Position numbers and translations under genes: made by a program
Shown here: one piece after another, positions 1-7,083 of the stretch
How the letters are laid out: each line of letters opens with the position of its first letter
Position numbering within the stretch: the first letter of the stretch is position 1
The notes under the pieces: generated by a model
Database searches by the model: none
The model's input: only the letters and a program-made list of their open reading frames with translations
What the model was told of the DNA's origin: nothing
Assembly: GCA_946188395.1 (NCBI GenBank)
Contig: CAMHUU010000025.1
Coordinates: forward strand, 1-39,426
Direction of reading: 5' to 3'
Source of the DNA: an uncultured Prevotellaceae bacterium
Lineage (GTDB): Bacteria > Bacteroidota > Bacteroidia > Bacteroidales > Bacteroidaceae
DNA: 39,426 nucleotides

Positions 1-267
1 CTCTATGGCAAGCGCGACCGTCAGCAGCTGTTCAACGACTCGCTGAACCAGACGCTGGCTCGTACCATCAACACCTCTGTAACAACCTTGATCGTGTTGC
101 TGTGTATCTTCATCCTCGGTGGTGACTCTATCCGCAGCTTCTCGTTCGCAATGATTCTGGGTGTTGTCTTCGGTACCTTGTCGTCACTGTTCATCGCTGC
201 TCCTACAGCCTTCCTCGTGATGGGTCGTACCATCCGTGAGGCTGACGCAGAGCCTGCAAAGGCATAA
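1..267 (+). CDS. secDF: SecDF protein-export membrane protein, C-terminal fragment
   Basis: The frame is open from base 1 and ends at TAA 265-267, giving the last 88 residues of a protein whose beginning lies outside the window. It opens with LYGKRDRQQLFNDSLNQTLA and continues with RTINTSVTTL and two hydrophobic helices (LIVLLCIFIL; FAMILGVVFGTLSSLFIAAP). This is the end of the SecF domain: the conserved S-x-N-Q-T-x-x-R-T-x-N-T-S stretch followed by the last membrane helices. In Bacteroidetes SecD and SecF are usually fused, so a secDF fusion is inferred, not seen. SecDF uses the proton motive force to help pull proteins through SecYEG. A strong terminator follows 24 bp after the stop, so it ends its transcription unit. 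Confidence 0.9.
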   Translation, partial: LYGKRDRQQLFNDSLNQTLARTINTSVTTLIVLLCIFILGGDSIRSFSFAMILGVVFGTLSSLFIAAPTAFLVMGRTIREADAEPAKA

Positions 268-291
268 GGCTTACACCTTATTATATATAAT

Positions 292-330
292 AGCAGCCCG
301 CTCATCATCCGAGCGGGCTGCTTTATTTTA
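292..330 (+). terminator. Rho-independent terminator of secDF
   Basis: A perfect 12-bp stem (AGCAGCCCGCTC at 292-303 and GAGCGGGCTGCT at 311-322) with a 7-nt loop is followed by TTATTTTA. It lies just past the secDF stop. Confidence 0.93.
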
Positions 331-371
331 CTAGTTCTACTAGTCGGACTAGTAAGACAAGATATACTAGT
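330..371. repeat. Short ACTAGT repeat cluster
   Basis: ACTAGT occurs four times, at 330-335, 339-344, 348-353 and 366-371. The first three are spaced exactly 9 bp apart. The last copy contains the TAG stop of the minus-strand hydratase gene. It fills the gap between two convergent genes; no function is evident. Confidence 0.6.
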
Positions 372-831
372 TAAAATAATACAAGAACGCTGCGATGCCT
401 TCGAGGGCGGGCTTGCGCTGGCCTTCAATCTCGATAGTAAACTTGATTTCGGCCTTGCAGATGCCGCGCAGGTTCTGAATGTTGTGCAGCGTCGTTACCA
501 GGCGTACGCGACTGCCTGTAATCACCGGCTGGCCGAAGCGCATCTCGTTCATGCCGTAGTTCACCAGCATCTTGATATTATTTACCTCAATAATCTGGTC
601 CCACATGTAGGGCAGCAGACTCAGCGTCAGATAACCGTGGGCGATGGTCGACTTATACGGACTCTCCTCCTTAGCACGCGCCACATCTACGTGAATCCAC
701 TGGTGGTCCAGCGTAGCATCAGCAAAAAGGTTGATGCGGTCCTGATCCACTTCCAGCCACTCCGACTTTCCTAACTCTTCGCCCAAGTGGGCGGCAAACT
801 CGTCGTACGAGTTAATCACTAATTTTCCCAT
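367..831 (-). CDS. MaoC-like (R)-hydratase / hotdog-fold dehydratase
   Basis: Encodes 154 residues starting MGKLVINSYDEFAAHLGEEL. The motif FADATLDHQWIHVD (the hydratase-2 pattern D-x-N/H-x-x-H), followed by IAHGYLTLSL, marks the MaoC family of single hotdog-fold R-specific enoyl-CoA hydratases; the Asp and His of this motif are the catalytic pair in the family. The length (about 150) is normal. An in-frame ATG at 864 was rejected as the start because it lies in the promoter -7 box at 862-869; ATG 831 leaves a leader of roughly 25 nt. The substrate cannot be told from sequence. It is monocistronic and sits back to back with the tRNA gene. Confidence 0.85.
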   Translation of the reverse strand: MGKLVINSYDEFAAHLGEELGKSEWLEVDQDRINLFADATLDHQWIHVDVARAKEESPYKSTIAHGYLTLSLLPYMWDQIIEVNNIKMLVNYGMNEMRFGQPVITGSRVRLVTTLHNIQNLRGICKAEIKFTIEIEGQRKPALEGIAAFLYYFN

Positions 832-861
832 TATTTTCGTTTTAAATGTTATTTTATGCTG

Positions 862-869
862 CAAAGGTA
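862..869 (-). promoter_or_regulatory. Bacteroidetes-type promoter -7 box for the MaoC gene
   Basis: Read on the minus strand this is TACCTTTG, a match to the TAnnTTTG consensus, about 30 bp upstream of ATG 831. No clear TTG -33 element is visible at the usual distance. Confidence 0.7.
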
Positions 870-891
870 CACATTTTCCATTAAAAATGCG

Positions 892-899
892 TACCTTTG
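892..899 (+). promoter_or_regulatory. Bacteroidetes-type promoter -7 box for tRNA-Arg
   Basis: TACCTTTG on the plus strand, 15 bp before the tRNA 5' end. Together with the minus-strand box it forms an exact 10-bp inverted repeat (GCAAAGGTAC 861-870 and GTACCTTTGC 891-900). Confidence 0.7.
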
Positions 900-914
900 C
901 AAGCGAAATCCGTT

Positions 915-989
915 GCCCTGATAGTTAAATGGATATAACAAGGTCCTCCTAAGACTTAGTTCCGCGTTCGATTCGCGGTCGGGGTACCA
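915..989 (+). tRNA. tRNA-Arg (anticodon CCT)
   Basis: All four arms can be folded by eye. Acceptor stem GCCCTGA 915-921 pairs with TCGGGGT 979-985; D stem GTTA/TAAC; anticodon stem AGGTC 941-945 with GACTT 953-957 around loop CTCCTAA, giving anticodon CCT at 948-950; T arm CCGCG-TTCGATT-CGCGG. Discriminator A986 is followed by an encoded CCA at 987-989. It reads AGG codons, which are rare in this window. Confidence 0.95.
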
Positions 990-993
990 GACG

Positions 994-1032
994 AAAAAAG
1001 CCCGAATAACCAACGTTATCCGGACTTTTTTA
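994..1032. terminator. Bidirectional terminator between tRNA-Arg and mdh
   Basis: AAGCCCGAATAAC (999-1011) pairs with GTTATCCGGACTT (1015-1027) with two mismatches. A-tract on the left and T-tract on the right let it serve both the tRNA (plus) and mdh (minus). Confidence 0.85.
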
Positions 1033-1073
1033 CTTTTTTATTTTTTACTTTTTAACACCTTTACTTTTTTCAA

Positions 1074-2066
1074 TTACAAGTTGGGATTGATCTTGCTCCA
1101 CTCTGCGATGGGAGGAACGATGTTCAGCGTCACCAGCTCGTCGCGCATCTTGCACAGGTGCTCGTAGCTCTGATCCAGCTTGGCATTCTCCTCGGCAGTA
1201 CCCTGGGGAACCTCGAACTTAGCACCCTCAGCAGTCATGGTGGTCTTCATAGCCATCATGATGTGGTCGTACTTGTCGGTCTTTACGTATGTTCCTACGG
1301 GGAAGCGGAAAGGCTCACCACCCATAGCGGCGCGAATCATCTCAACACTGAGGTATGAGGGGCTCTGGAACGAGCTGCGTCCGCGTAGCTCGATAATCTT
1401 GGCACCACCCTTGGTGACGTCAATCTTCATCTGCTCCCACTCCTCAGCGGGGAATTCAGCAGTGCCAATGATGTCAGTCAGCTTGCGGCCGGCAACAACT
1501 ACGTGGCTGCCGAATACGGCCATCTGCTCACCGTGTCCGCCATAAGTAGCGCAACCGGTAATCTGGTTCTGCATCACACCGAACTTCTTGGCCAGAGCCG
1601 ACTGCAGACGAGTGGTATCCAGACCAGCGAGGGTCGTTACCTGTCCGGGCTTCAAACCAGAATACAGCAGTGTTACCAGACCAGTGAGGTCAGCGGGGTT
1701 GAAGATAATGACGACGTGCTTCACGTCGGGGCAGAACTTCTTGATGTTCTGACCGAGCTCCTCAGCGATCTTGCAGTTGCCGGCAAGCAGATCCTCACGG
1801 GTCATACCAGCCTTACGGGGAGCACCACCAGAAGAGATGATGTACTTAGCGCCCTTGAAAGCCTCCTCGGCATCAGTGGTAGCTACGATGTTCACATCGT
1901 CGAAACCACTCTGGCGCATCTCCTCGGCAACACCCTCGGGAGAGAATACGTCATACAGACAGATGTTACTTGTCAGACCCATCATCAGGGCAGTCTGAGC
2001 CATGTTTGAACCAATCATACCGGCGGCGCCGACGATGGTCAATTTGTCGTTAGTTAAAAATGCCAT
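1074..2066 (-). CDS. mdh: Malate dehydrogenase (NAD-dependent)
   Basis: 330 residues, starting MAFLTNDKLTIVGAAGMIGS; the glycine-rich GAAGMIGSN is the Rossmann NAD site. GLDTTRL carries the substrate-binding region and GGHGEQM the active-site His. It interconverts malate and oxaloacetate, here probably in the reductive branch toward fumarate and succinate, which fits pckA in the same window. The longer frame to 2135 is rejected because its first codons overlap the promoter (-7 box 2106-2113). Starting at 2066 gives a 30-40 nt A-rich leader. The gene stands alone between its own promoter and the shared terminator at 994-1032. Confidence 0.95.
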   Translation of the reverse strand: MAFLTNDKLTIVGAAGMIGSNMAQTALMMGLTSNICLYDVFSPEGVAEEMRQSGFDDVNIVATTDAEEAFKGAKYIISSGGAPRKAGMTREDLLAGNCKIAEELGQNIKKFCPDVKHVVIIFNPADLTGLVTLLYSGLKPGQVTTLAGLDTTRLQSALAKKFGVMQNQITGCATYGGHGEQMAVFGSHVVVAGRKLTDIIGTAEFPAEEWEQMKIDVTKGGAKIIELRGRSSFQSPSYLSVEMIRAAMGGEPFRFPVGTYVKTDKYDHIMMAMKTTMTAEGAKFEVPQGTAEENAKLDQSYEHLCKMRDELVTLNIVPPIAEWSKINPNL

Positions 2067-2105
2067 AATCCTTTTCTTTATTTTGTGATTTGTATCAATT
2101 GCATG

Positions 2106-2135
2106 CAAAGATACAAAATATTTCTCAATCTGCAA
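2106..2135 (-). promoter_or_regulatory. Promoter of mdh
   Basis: On the minus strand TTG (2133-2135) is followed 19 nt later by TATCTTTG (2113-2106), matching the Bacteroidetes -33/-7 arrangement. It lies 40 bp upstream of ATG 2066. Confidence 0.8.
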
Positions 2136-2163
2136 GTGCCAGCCGATATTTTAAATATTATTT

Positions 2164-2221
2164 AAGAAGTAAGCCCCTTGCTTTGCAAACTCGACGTAGC
2201 AAAACGCAAAAATCACTTCTT
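2164..2221 (-). terminator. Possible hairpin at the end of the T9SS-side cluster
   Basis: AAGAAGT (2164-2170) pairs with ACTTCTT (2215-2221), and inner TTGC-TTTGC pairs with GCAAA-GCAA. It begins in the last codons of the 676-residue gene. The T-tract is poor (AAATAATATTT follows), so termination is only a guess. Confidence 0.35.
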
Positions 2222-4243
2222 GTAATACTTGCGGAACGTCGAGTAGTTATCGCATCGTGAGACGTAGGTGCTAGCGGGGCCGTTGGTGCGTTCGAAATCG
2301 ACTAACGCAGCCATTGCCTTATAGTGCCACGAGTTGGGTTGAACGTCGAGGCGATAGTTGCTAATCGACGAGTCCCACTCCGACGTAAACCACATGTCGG
2401 GGTTGAGTTCAGCGTACGACAGAGCAAACAGCACGCGCTCTTTCAGTTTCTTGTCGGTGGTGTTGACGGCCTTGCACAACAGCTTCACCGCCTGCTTGCT
2501 CAGGTCGGTCTCGTTGACGCGCACCTCGTCGGTAACGCTCTTGCCGTTACGCATGATAAACCAGCAGTCGCCCTTGAAACTGGCCTGAGCATAGCGTATT
2601 GCCAGGTCGTAGCAGGCCTGCTCGTAGTCCTTGCCCTTCAGCAGGGGCAGCTGGCCTTCCAACTTCAACATCTCGTTGGCGAAGTCGATCTTCGGATTCG
2701 TCGTCATGTGCTGCTCCTCGCCGGAATACTCTGCGCCAAACTTCAGCCACTGGCGCTTCATCCAAGGCTCCACGCGGAAGCTGCGGTTGGCTGCATAGAC
2801 GGCATAGCCCGCCTTGTTGTAGAACGATACCGGCACCTTCTGCAACCACTTGATGGCTTCTGCCCATTGGCAGATGCGCAGGTATTTGGTACCTACGAGG
2901 TCGTTCATCTTTACGGGGTCCATTTCGATACGTGCAGTCAGCATTCTGTCGAGCGGCGACGTATCGGGGCGATTCAGGTAATCGAGGAATTGCTCCAGTC
3001 GGCTGACCTCCATCGTGTCCAACGCGACTTCGTATTCATAATCGCTCTGACTGAGGAATCCATACAACGCCTGCGAGGTCTTCTCACGCTGACTCTTGGC
3101 ATACTTGTCGCCCAACACCTGATGAATGGTGCGGTTGAGAGCGCGCCCGAAGAAGTCGTCCTCCTTTTGCATTTGGTCCATCCATTTCAGCTCGCCGGCC
3201 ACATACTCGTCGAACTGAGCATTGACGGGTTTCTCGGACGCCGTGATATAGAGTCTCAGCACGCGGGCGGTAGACTTCATCCATTCGGTACCATCGAGTG
3301 TAACCGCCTCGTTGATGTCCGTCAGCGCCTGCTTGCGGCTGTAGAACATAAACTCCAGCCACGCTTTGGCACTCATCCACAGGGCGGGAACCTGGCTCTT
3401 TCCGTCTTTCAGCACTTGCGCGCAAAGCTGAATCATCTGAAGAGCCTCCTGCTTGGTGATGTTGCGCACGAAGAGCTTGCCGAATCCATCACTGTCAGCG
3501 GCCTCCTGGGCATTATTGACGAAGTCCTGCAACAAGAAGGGCAATACGGCGGAGTTGGCATCGCGTTGGTATTCCTCGCGGATGGCCTGATACGAACGCT
3601 TTTTGTAGTACTGCGTCATCAGACTCTGCCAGTCGCCCATTTCGGCAAACAGCTGGCCGGCCTTTGTGCTGTTACCCGTCTTCAGCAGGGCACCGGCATA
3701 GATGTTCTTCATCATGTCCTTATAGACCGTCTCGATGAAGTTGACGGCCTTCTGTTCCCAGAACGTCACATTCTCGGCGTGGTTGCCCAGCAGCATGTTA
3801 CAGCGCATAAACAGCAGGGCGTGCTGACTGCGTAGGCGCGACGACAGCTTGCTCTGGGCATACTGTCGGACGGTGGCAAGCGTCTGGTTGCGCTGGGCGA
3901 GCTCTTCCTTCGTGGGATAGTCCCACGTCTCGGCACTAACCGACGAGGCGCACTCCAGGTATTTCTCCAGATTCGAAACGTAGCTGGCCATCAGCATGTC
4001 GCCCTTGCCCTCGGCAAACTTCCGAACCTCATCGGCATCGAACCAGTAGTATTCCTCCGTCTTTCCCAGATAAGCCTTCCAGTTGTTTTTGGTAATCTCG
4101 TTCACACGCGAACTGAACTCCTCACTGTCGTAGACATGGAAGAGGTAGTAGTTGTGGGTTTCTATCCACGCACAGGGAAATGCCGACAGGCAGCACATCA
4201 GCACGAGGCTAATGGCAATAAATCGATTCAAACGTTTCATCAT
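2213..4243 (-). CDS. Uncharacterised secreted helical-repeat protein
   Basis: 676 residues from MMKRLNRFIAISLVLMCCLS; a signal peptide of about 25 residues ends near SAFPCAW, and the mature protein begins WIETHNYYLFHVYDSEEFSS. The rest is rich in Trp, Tyr and Leu helices separated at tetratricopeptide-like intervals (for example YAGALLKTGNSTKAGQLFAE), with no enzyme motif that I recognise. It is probably a periplasmic or surface helical solenoid. Two more N-terminal Met codons (4264 and 4240) are possible starts; 4243 gives the cleanest signal peptide. The signal-peptide region overlaps the end of the upstream lipoprotein gene by 35 nt, so the two are likely translated together. Function unknown. 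Confidence 0.75.
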   Translation of the reverse strand: MMKRLNRFIAISLVLMCCLSAFPCAWIETHNYYLFHVYDSEEFSSRVNEITKNNWKAYLGKTEEYYWFDADEVRKFAEGKGDMLMASYVSNLEKYLECASSVSAETWDYPTKEELAQRNQTLATVRQYAQSKLSSRLRSQHALLFMRCNMLLGNHAENVTFWEQKAVNFIETVYKDMMKNIYAGALLKTGNSTKAGQLFAEMGDWQSLMTQYYKKRSYQAIREEYQRDANSAVLPFLLQDFVNNAQEAADSDGFGKLFVRNITKQEALQMIQLCAQVLKDGKSQVPALWMSAKAWLEFMFYSRKQALTDINEAVTLDGTEWMKSTARVLRLYITASEKPVNAQFDEYVAGELKWMDQMQKEDDFFGRALNRTIHQVLGDKYAKSQREKTSQALYGFLSQSDYEYEVALDTMEVSRLEQFLDYLNRPDTSPLDRMLTARIEMDPVKMNDLVGTKYLRICQWAEAIKWLQKVPVSFYNKAGYAVYAANRSFRVEPWMKRQWLKFGAEYSGEEQHMTTNPKIDFANEMLKLEGQLPLLKGKDYEQACYDLAIRYAQASFKGDCWFIMRNGKSVTDEVRVNETDLSKQAVKLLCKAVNTTDKKLKERVLFALSYAELNPDMWFTSEWDSSISNYRLDVQPNSWHYKAMAALVDFERTNGPASTYVSRCDNYSTFRKYYKK

Positions 4244-5126
4244 CGTATCTGTTAATGTTGTCATGATCTAAATGGTAAAGCAAAATGGTGTGACGCAGTG
4301 CGCTGCGCTTCTTCTCGACAGCGGCCTTGACCTGCAGAATCTCGCTGACCTCTGCTACATGTTCCACCCGGACACCGTGAATGTCGCGCTGCCACAGGAA
4401 CACGGGGTAGGCGGCAGCCAATGCCAACGGGTAGTCAGCCAGATAGCGCAGATAGGGCTGCACGTCGCGCTGGTCCAAAATGGGGTTGCGCTCCTGGAAT
4501 TTATCAGGGTGGCCCGTATTATAGAGCATCAATACCCCGTAGTCGACAGGCGGAGCGGGCATCGACAGCTGGTGCAGTCGGATGGTTGTCGACAGGCGTA
4601 GCTGGTGTTTCCTTGTCTCCTCGCGCACTTCGTCCAGAAAGTGGTAGTAATTCTGCAGGCTGCGCACCGTATAGTCGCAGTCTATTTGTATCTCCCGCAC
4701 GCTGGCGACATCGTTCGTCTCGTTCATCTGCACGATGCGGTCTACCAATTTACGGGCCAGCCCTTCATGACGCTGGTGCATACAGTTCTCCGTAATGAAG
4801 ACTGTAGGCACCAGTTCCAAGTCCTGAGGGACCTTTTCCGTAAAGGCTATCGTCGCGTTTGGCATGGGCTCTCCCGAGTCGTCGGGCATCACGTCGAAAT
4901 AGCGGCAATATACCTTGTGAATATCGTATTTCGTGAGGAATGCACGTTCCGTCGAGTCCAGACGCCACTCCGTGCGCCAATAGTACACGGAGTTCTCGTC
5001 GTCCACGTGCTCCTCGTGCGTACATCCCACCCATAGGAGCAAGATCATGGGGACGGTTCTGATGATCCAATTTCCAAAGGAAATGGTATCACGCAGAACC
5101 GTCCCCGTGATCCGAACCGTCCCCAT
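4209..5126 (-). CDS. Uncharacterised lipoprotein, possibly DUF3142-like TIM barrel
   Basis: 305 residues if started at ATG 5126, 279 if at ATG 5048. The lipobox LLWVGC gives a predicted lipid-anchored Cys directly after a very short hydrophobic stretch. Features such as VREIQIDCDYTVRSLQNYYH, LSTTIRLHQL and YGVLMLYNTG resemble the alternating strand/helix of DUF3142-type, glycosidase-like barrels, in which an IDxD segment is followed by a search-type helix; this likeness is from memory and unproven. Both candidate ATGs lie within a REP-like repeat (5046-5127), so the N-terminus is repeat-derived and the usual Lys/Arg-rich n-region is missing. The gene overlaps the next one by 35 nt and follows the barrel gene by 15 nt. 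Confidence 0.7.
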   Translation of the reverse strand: MGTVRITGTVLRDTISFGNWIIRTVPMILLLWVGCTHEEHVDDENSVYYWRTEWRLDSTERAFLTKYDIHKVYCRYFDVMPDDSGEPMPNATIAFTEKVPQDLELVPTVFITENCMHQRHEGLARKLVDRIVQMNETNDVASVREIQIDCDYTVRSLQNYYHFLDEVREETRKHQLRLSTTIRLHQLSMPAPPVDYGVLMLYNTGHPDKFQERNPILDQRDVQPYLRYLADYPLALAAAYPVFLWQRDIHGVRVEHVAEVSEILQVKAAVEKKRSALRHTILLYHLDHDNINRYDDETFESIYCH

Positions 5127-5127
5127 G
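5046..5127. repeat. REP-like palindromic element (GGGGACGGTTC family)
   Basis: CATGGGGACGGTTC (5046-5059) has an exact inverted copy, GAACCGTCCCCATG (5114-5127), and a second inverted copy, CAGAACCGTCCCC (5094-5106), which pairs with GGGGACGGTTCTG (5049-5061). Inner GATCC-ATTTCC pairs with GGAAAT-GGTATC, so the whole can fold as a long hairpin. GGGGACGG/CCGTCCCC palindromes of this kind are known as REP elements mobilised by RAYT (IS200-like Y1) transposases; no such transposase is present here. It covers the start of the lipoprotein gene. Confidence 0.8.
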
Positions 5128-5141
5128 CTCTTTGGCTTTGT

Positions 5142-5792
5142 TTAGAAGTAGTAAGCCAATGCAATCTGCCAAGAGTTGGCCTTGGCATCGCCGGTAATGA
5201 GATTACCGATGGCACTTGTGGTGTCTTTAAAGCTCACCTCGCCTGTCTTGCCCAGGGCTATGTTATAGTTGGCGGTCAGCTGCAGGTGGCTCATGATGGT
5301 AAAGCCCAAACCTACATTGGCGCTGAAGTTTGAACTCTTCAAAGTCCACTCACCAGAGACTTCTTTAAACTCGGAAAGCGACTTAGTCTTGTCGCCGATG
5401 TTGAATCCGAACTGCGGACCAGCGAAGATGAATACGTTAGCCGATTCGCCCAGTCCAATCTCATAACGCACGTTGATGGGCACCTGAATGCTCTGTGACT
5501 TCAATTTCTCAGTAGTCTTGTTTCCCGATGGATTAACAACATCGATGTCGCCTTCACGCTGGTCGTAGAGTGCAGCACCGTCGAAAGCCAAACCGGGCAC
5601 CAGTGGCAATCCCACCTTCACCGTCACACCGGCAAAGAAGCCTGCCTTGTTCTTGAAAAGATCCTCGAGACTGCCCTTGTCAACAGTCATGTTGGTCAGG
5701 TTCAGACCACCCTTCACACCAAAGCTCACCTGAGCCTTCGACGGCATGGCGAAAGCCACAGCCATCACGATAAGCGTTAAAACTTTCTTCAT
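5142..5792 (-). CDS. Outer-membrane beta-barrel protein (porin family, OMP_b-brl)
   Basis: 216 residues with a clear signal peptide (MKKVLTLIVMAVAFAMPSKA, cut before QVSFGVKGGL). Alternating strands such as VSFGVKGGLNLTN, AGFFAGVTVKVGL, LQLTANYNIALG and a terminal aromatic F (ALAYYF) are typical of small 8-strand barrels of Bacteroidetes (PF13568/PF13505 type). The C-terminal Phe is the usual signal for BamA. It has its own promoter at 5832-5862 and stands just after gldN, although T9SS operons do not always carry such a gene. Role unknown. Confidence 0.85.
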   Translation of the reverse strand: MKKVLTLIVMAVAFAMPSKAQVSFGVKGGLNLTNMTVDKGSLEDLFKNKAGFFAGVTVKVGLPLVPGLAFDGAALYDQREGDIDVVNPSGNKTTEKLKSQSIQVPINVRYEIGLGESANVFIFAGPQFGFNIGDKTKSLSEFKEVSGEWTLKSSNFSANVGLGFTIMSHLQLTANYNIALGKTGEVSFKDTTSAIGNLITGDAKANSWQIALAYYF

Positions 5793-5831
5793 TTTTTACT
5801 GTTTAAAAGTGATTGATTGATAATGTGCTGG

Positions 5832-5862
5832 CAAAAGTAAGCATTTTCTGTGACATAGGCAA
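5832..5862 (-). promoter_or_regulatory. Promoter of the outer-membrane barrel gene
   Basis: Minus strand: TTGTTG (5865-5860), a 20-nt gap, then TACTTTTG (5839-5832), about 40 bp upstream of ATG 5792. The barrel-lipoprotein-repeat protein genes probably start here, separately from the gld operon. Confidence 0.7.
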
Positions 5863-5899
5863 CAATTCTGCCCATTTTTTTTCTTAACTGTCAACTAAA

Positions 5900-7033
5900 T
5901 CAGTGTCTCTCTCTGCGTACACTCATGCGCGACGAGCTCGACGACGGGGCACTGCTCTTCTTTGGCTTGCTCGACTTCACCTTTGCCGACGACGAACGTG
6001 TCGACTTGCCGCTCTTCGACTTCTTGGCGGCAGCCTTCAACTGCTTGGGGTCGAGTTTGGCAATAGAGTCCAGCGAGTCCTTCTTATGCTTGTCGCCAAA
6101 GATGTTCTCCTCGAAAGCCTTCAGCTCGGCTTCAATCTTCTTCTGCTCGGCGCTGAGCTTCGTGGTGTCGCCGTCGCAGATCTGTGCCAGCGTCTTGCCC
6201 AGCATGTTGTTGGTCTTATAAATCTTACCCTCGTAGCGGTTGAGCGTAAAATAGTCCTCCATCGACATCGTCGCGGCATTGTTCAGGTTCGACGTCATCA
6301 CCGTCTGACGGCTCAGGAAGGGCTCCAGGTCGGTGTATTTCACCCAGAACAGCGGATATTTCGAGGCCTCGCCGCCAAAGTCGTCCTCACGCATCATCAC
6401 GGGACAGATGGCCTGTACCTTGCGGTGGAACGTCGAGTTGGCATCGTCGAAGTAGGCACTCTCCTTCAGGTAGTACATCTTCACCTCGGCCGACGGGATG
6501 TCGCTGTTGTCGACACGCACCTTGCCGTCACGCTCTTCGTAGAAGATGTGGAAGTTGTCGAGCAGCGTCTTCATCTGCACCTTGGCCGAGTCCGAGAACA
6601 CCTCGTTGCCGTCCAGACGGTATTCGTAGACGGGCACATAGCCGTTCAGCGCCAGTTTAAACACATAGGTAAACAGGTTCAGCTGCTTGTCGATGGGTTC
6701 TACCGGGTAGTAGAGTCCCGCATTGGGATCGTCGTCGAGATTCAGCTCGCGATAGATGTCGCGACGCCATACGACGTTCTCGGGCATATCGACGGCCGTG
6801 GGGAACGACAGACGGGCACGCAGCGACATTCCCTGACTCTGCGCTGCCGGCTGCTTCTGCTGCTGTTGTTGTTGCTGCTCCTGCTGAGCCTTCTGCTGTT
6901 GCTGTCGACGAGCCTTCGGCTGTGCCTGCGCTCCTATGGAGCTAAATAAAAAATAAGAAATAAGAAATAAGAAACATGCAACCGTTAACTTATTGCTGTC
7001 TTTCTTTATCCTGCCTGTATTCATAACCATCAT
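5900..7033 (-). CDS. gldN: T9SS ring protein GldN/PorN
   Basis: 377 residues. A signal peptide (core FLFLISYFLFSS, cut after GAQA) is followed by a Gln-rich linker (about residues 40-65) and the GldN domain (about 70-320), with MPENVVWRRDIYRELNL near its beginning, PLFWVKYTDL, and the family's EDYFTLNRYEGKIYKTNN. With lipoprotein GldK, GldN forms the large periplasmic ring of the type IX secretion motor. The last 45 or so residues are an unusual basic Lys/Ser tail ending MSVRRERH. The hydrophobic core of the signal peptide is encoded by an interspersed repeat (6930-6974). It is the last gene of porP-gldK-gldL-gldM-gldN. Confidence 0.93.
   Translation of the reverse strand: MMVMNTGRIKKDSNKLTVACFLFLISYFLFSSIGAQAQPKARRQQQQKAQQEQQQQQQQKQPAAQSQGMSLRARLSFPTAVDMPENVVWRRDIYRELNLDDDPNAGLYYPVEPIDKQLNLFTYVFKLALNGYVPVYEYRLDGNEVFSDSAKVQMKTLLDNFHIFYEERDGKVRVDNSDIPSAEVKMYYLKESAYFDDANSTFHRKVQAICPVMMREDDFGGEASKYPLFWVKYTDLEPFLSRQTVMTSNLNNAATMSMEDYFTLNRYEGKIYKTNNMLGKTLAQICDGDTTKLSAEQKKIEAELKAFEENIFGDKHKKDSLDSIAKLDPKQLKAAAKKSKSGKSTRSSSAKVKSSKPKKSSAPSSSSSRMSVRRERH
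6930..6974 (+). repeat. Hairpin-TAAATA repeat, copy inside gldN signal peptide
   Basis: GCTCC-TAT-GGAGC followed by TAAATAAAAAATAAG and further AAATAAG units. Read on the minus strand in the gldN frame, the AT tract encodes FLISYFLF and the stem encodes SSIGA. Confidence 0.75.
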
Positions 7034-7040
7034 CCTATTA

Positions 7041-7083
7041 TTTTATTTTATATTTTGTATTTTTTATTTAGGGCTTTGCCCGC
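7041..7083 (-). repeat. Hairpin-TAAATA repeat between gldM and gldN
   Basis: Directly after the gldM stop the minus strand reads GCGGGC-AAA-GCCC, then TAAATAAAAAATAC and more A-rich sequence up to gldN. Confidence 0.75.

Noticed and set aside
1074..2135. Longer start for mdh at 2135
   Set aside because: The extra N-terminal residues are encoded across the promoter box, and the standard MDH start is MAFLTNDKLTIVG.
2324..3835. 503-residue open frame on the plus strand
   Set aside because: Antisense shadow of the secreted helical-repeat gene, with His/Leu/Val-rich sequence typical of reverse-strand frames in this GC range.
5046..5127. REP-like element taken as a Rho-independent terminator for the barrel gene
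   Set aside because: No T-tract follows either arm and the downstream gene begins within it; the nested GGGGACGG arms fit a mobile REP element better.
5903..6949. 348-residue open frame on the plus strand with Leu-runs
   Set aside because: Antisense to gldN; the Leu-run comes from the Gln-rich linker codons read backward.
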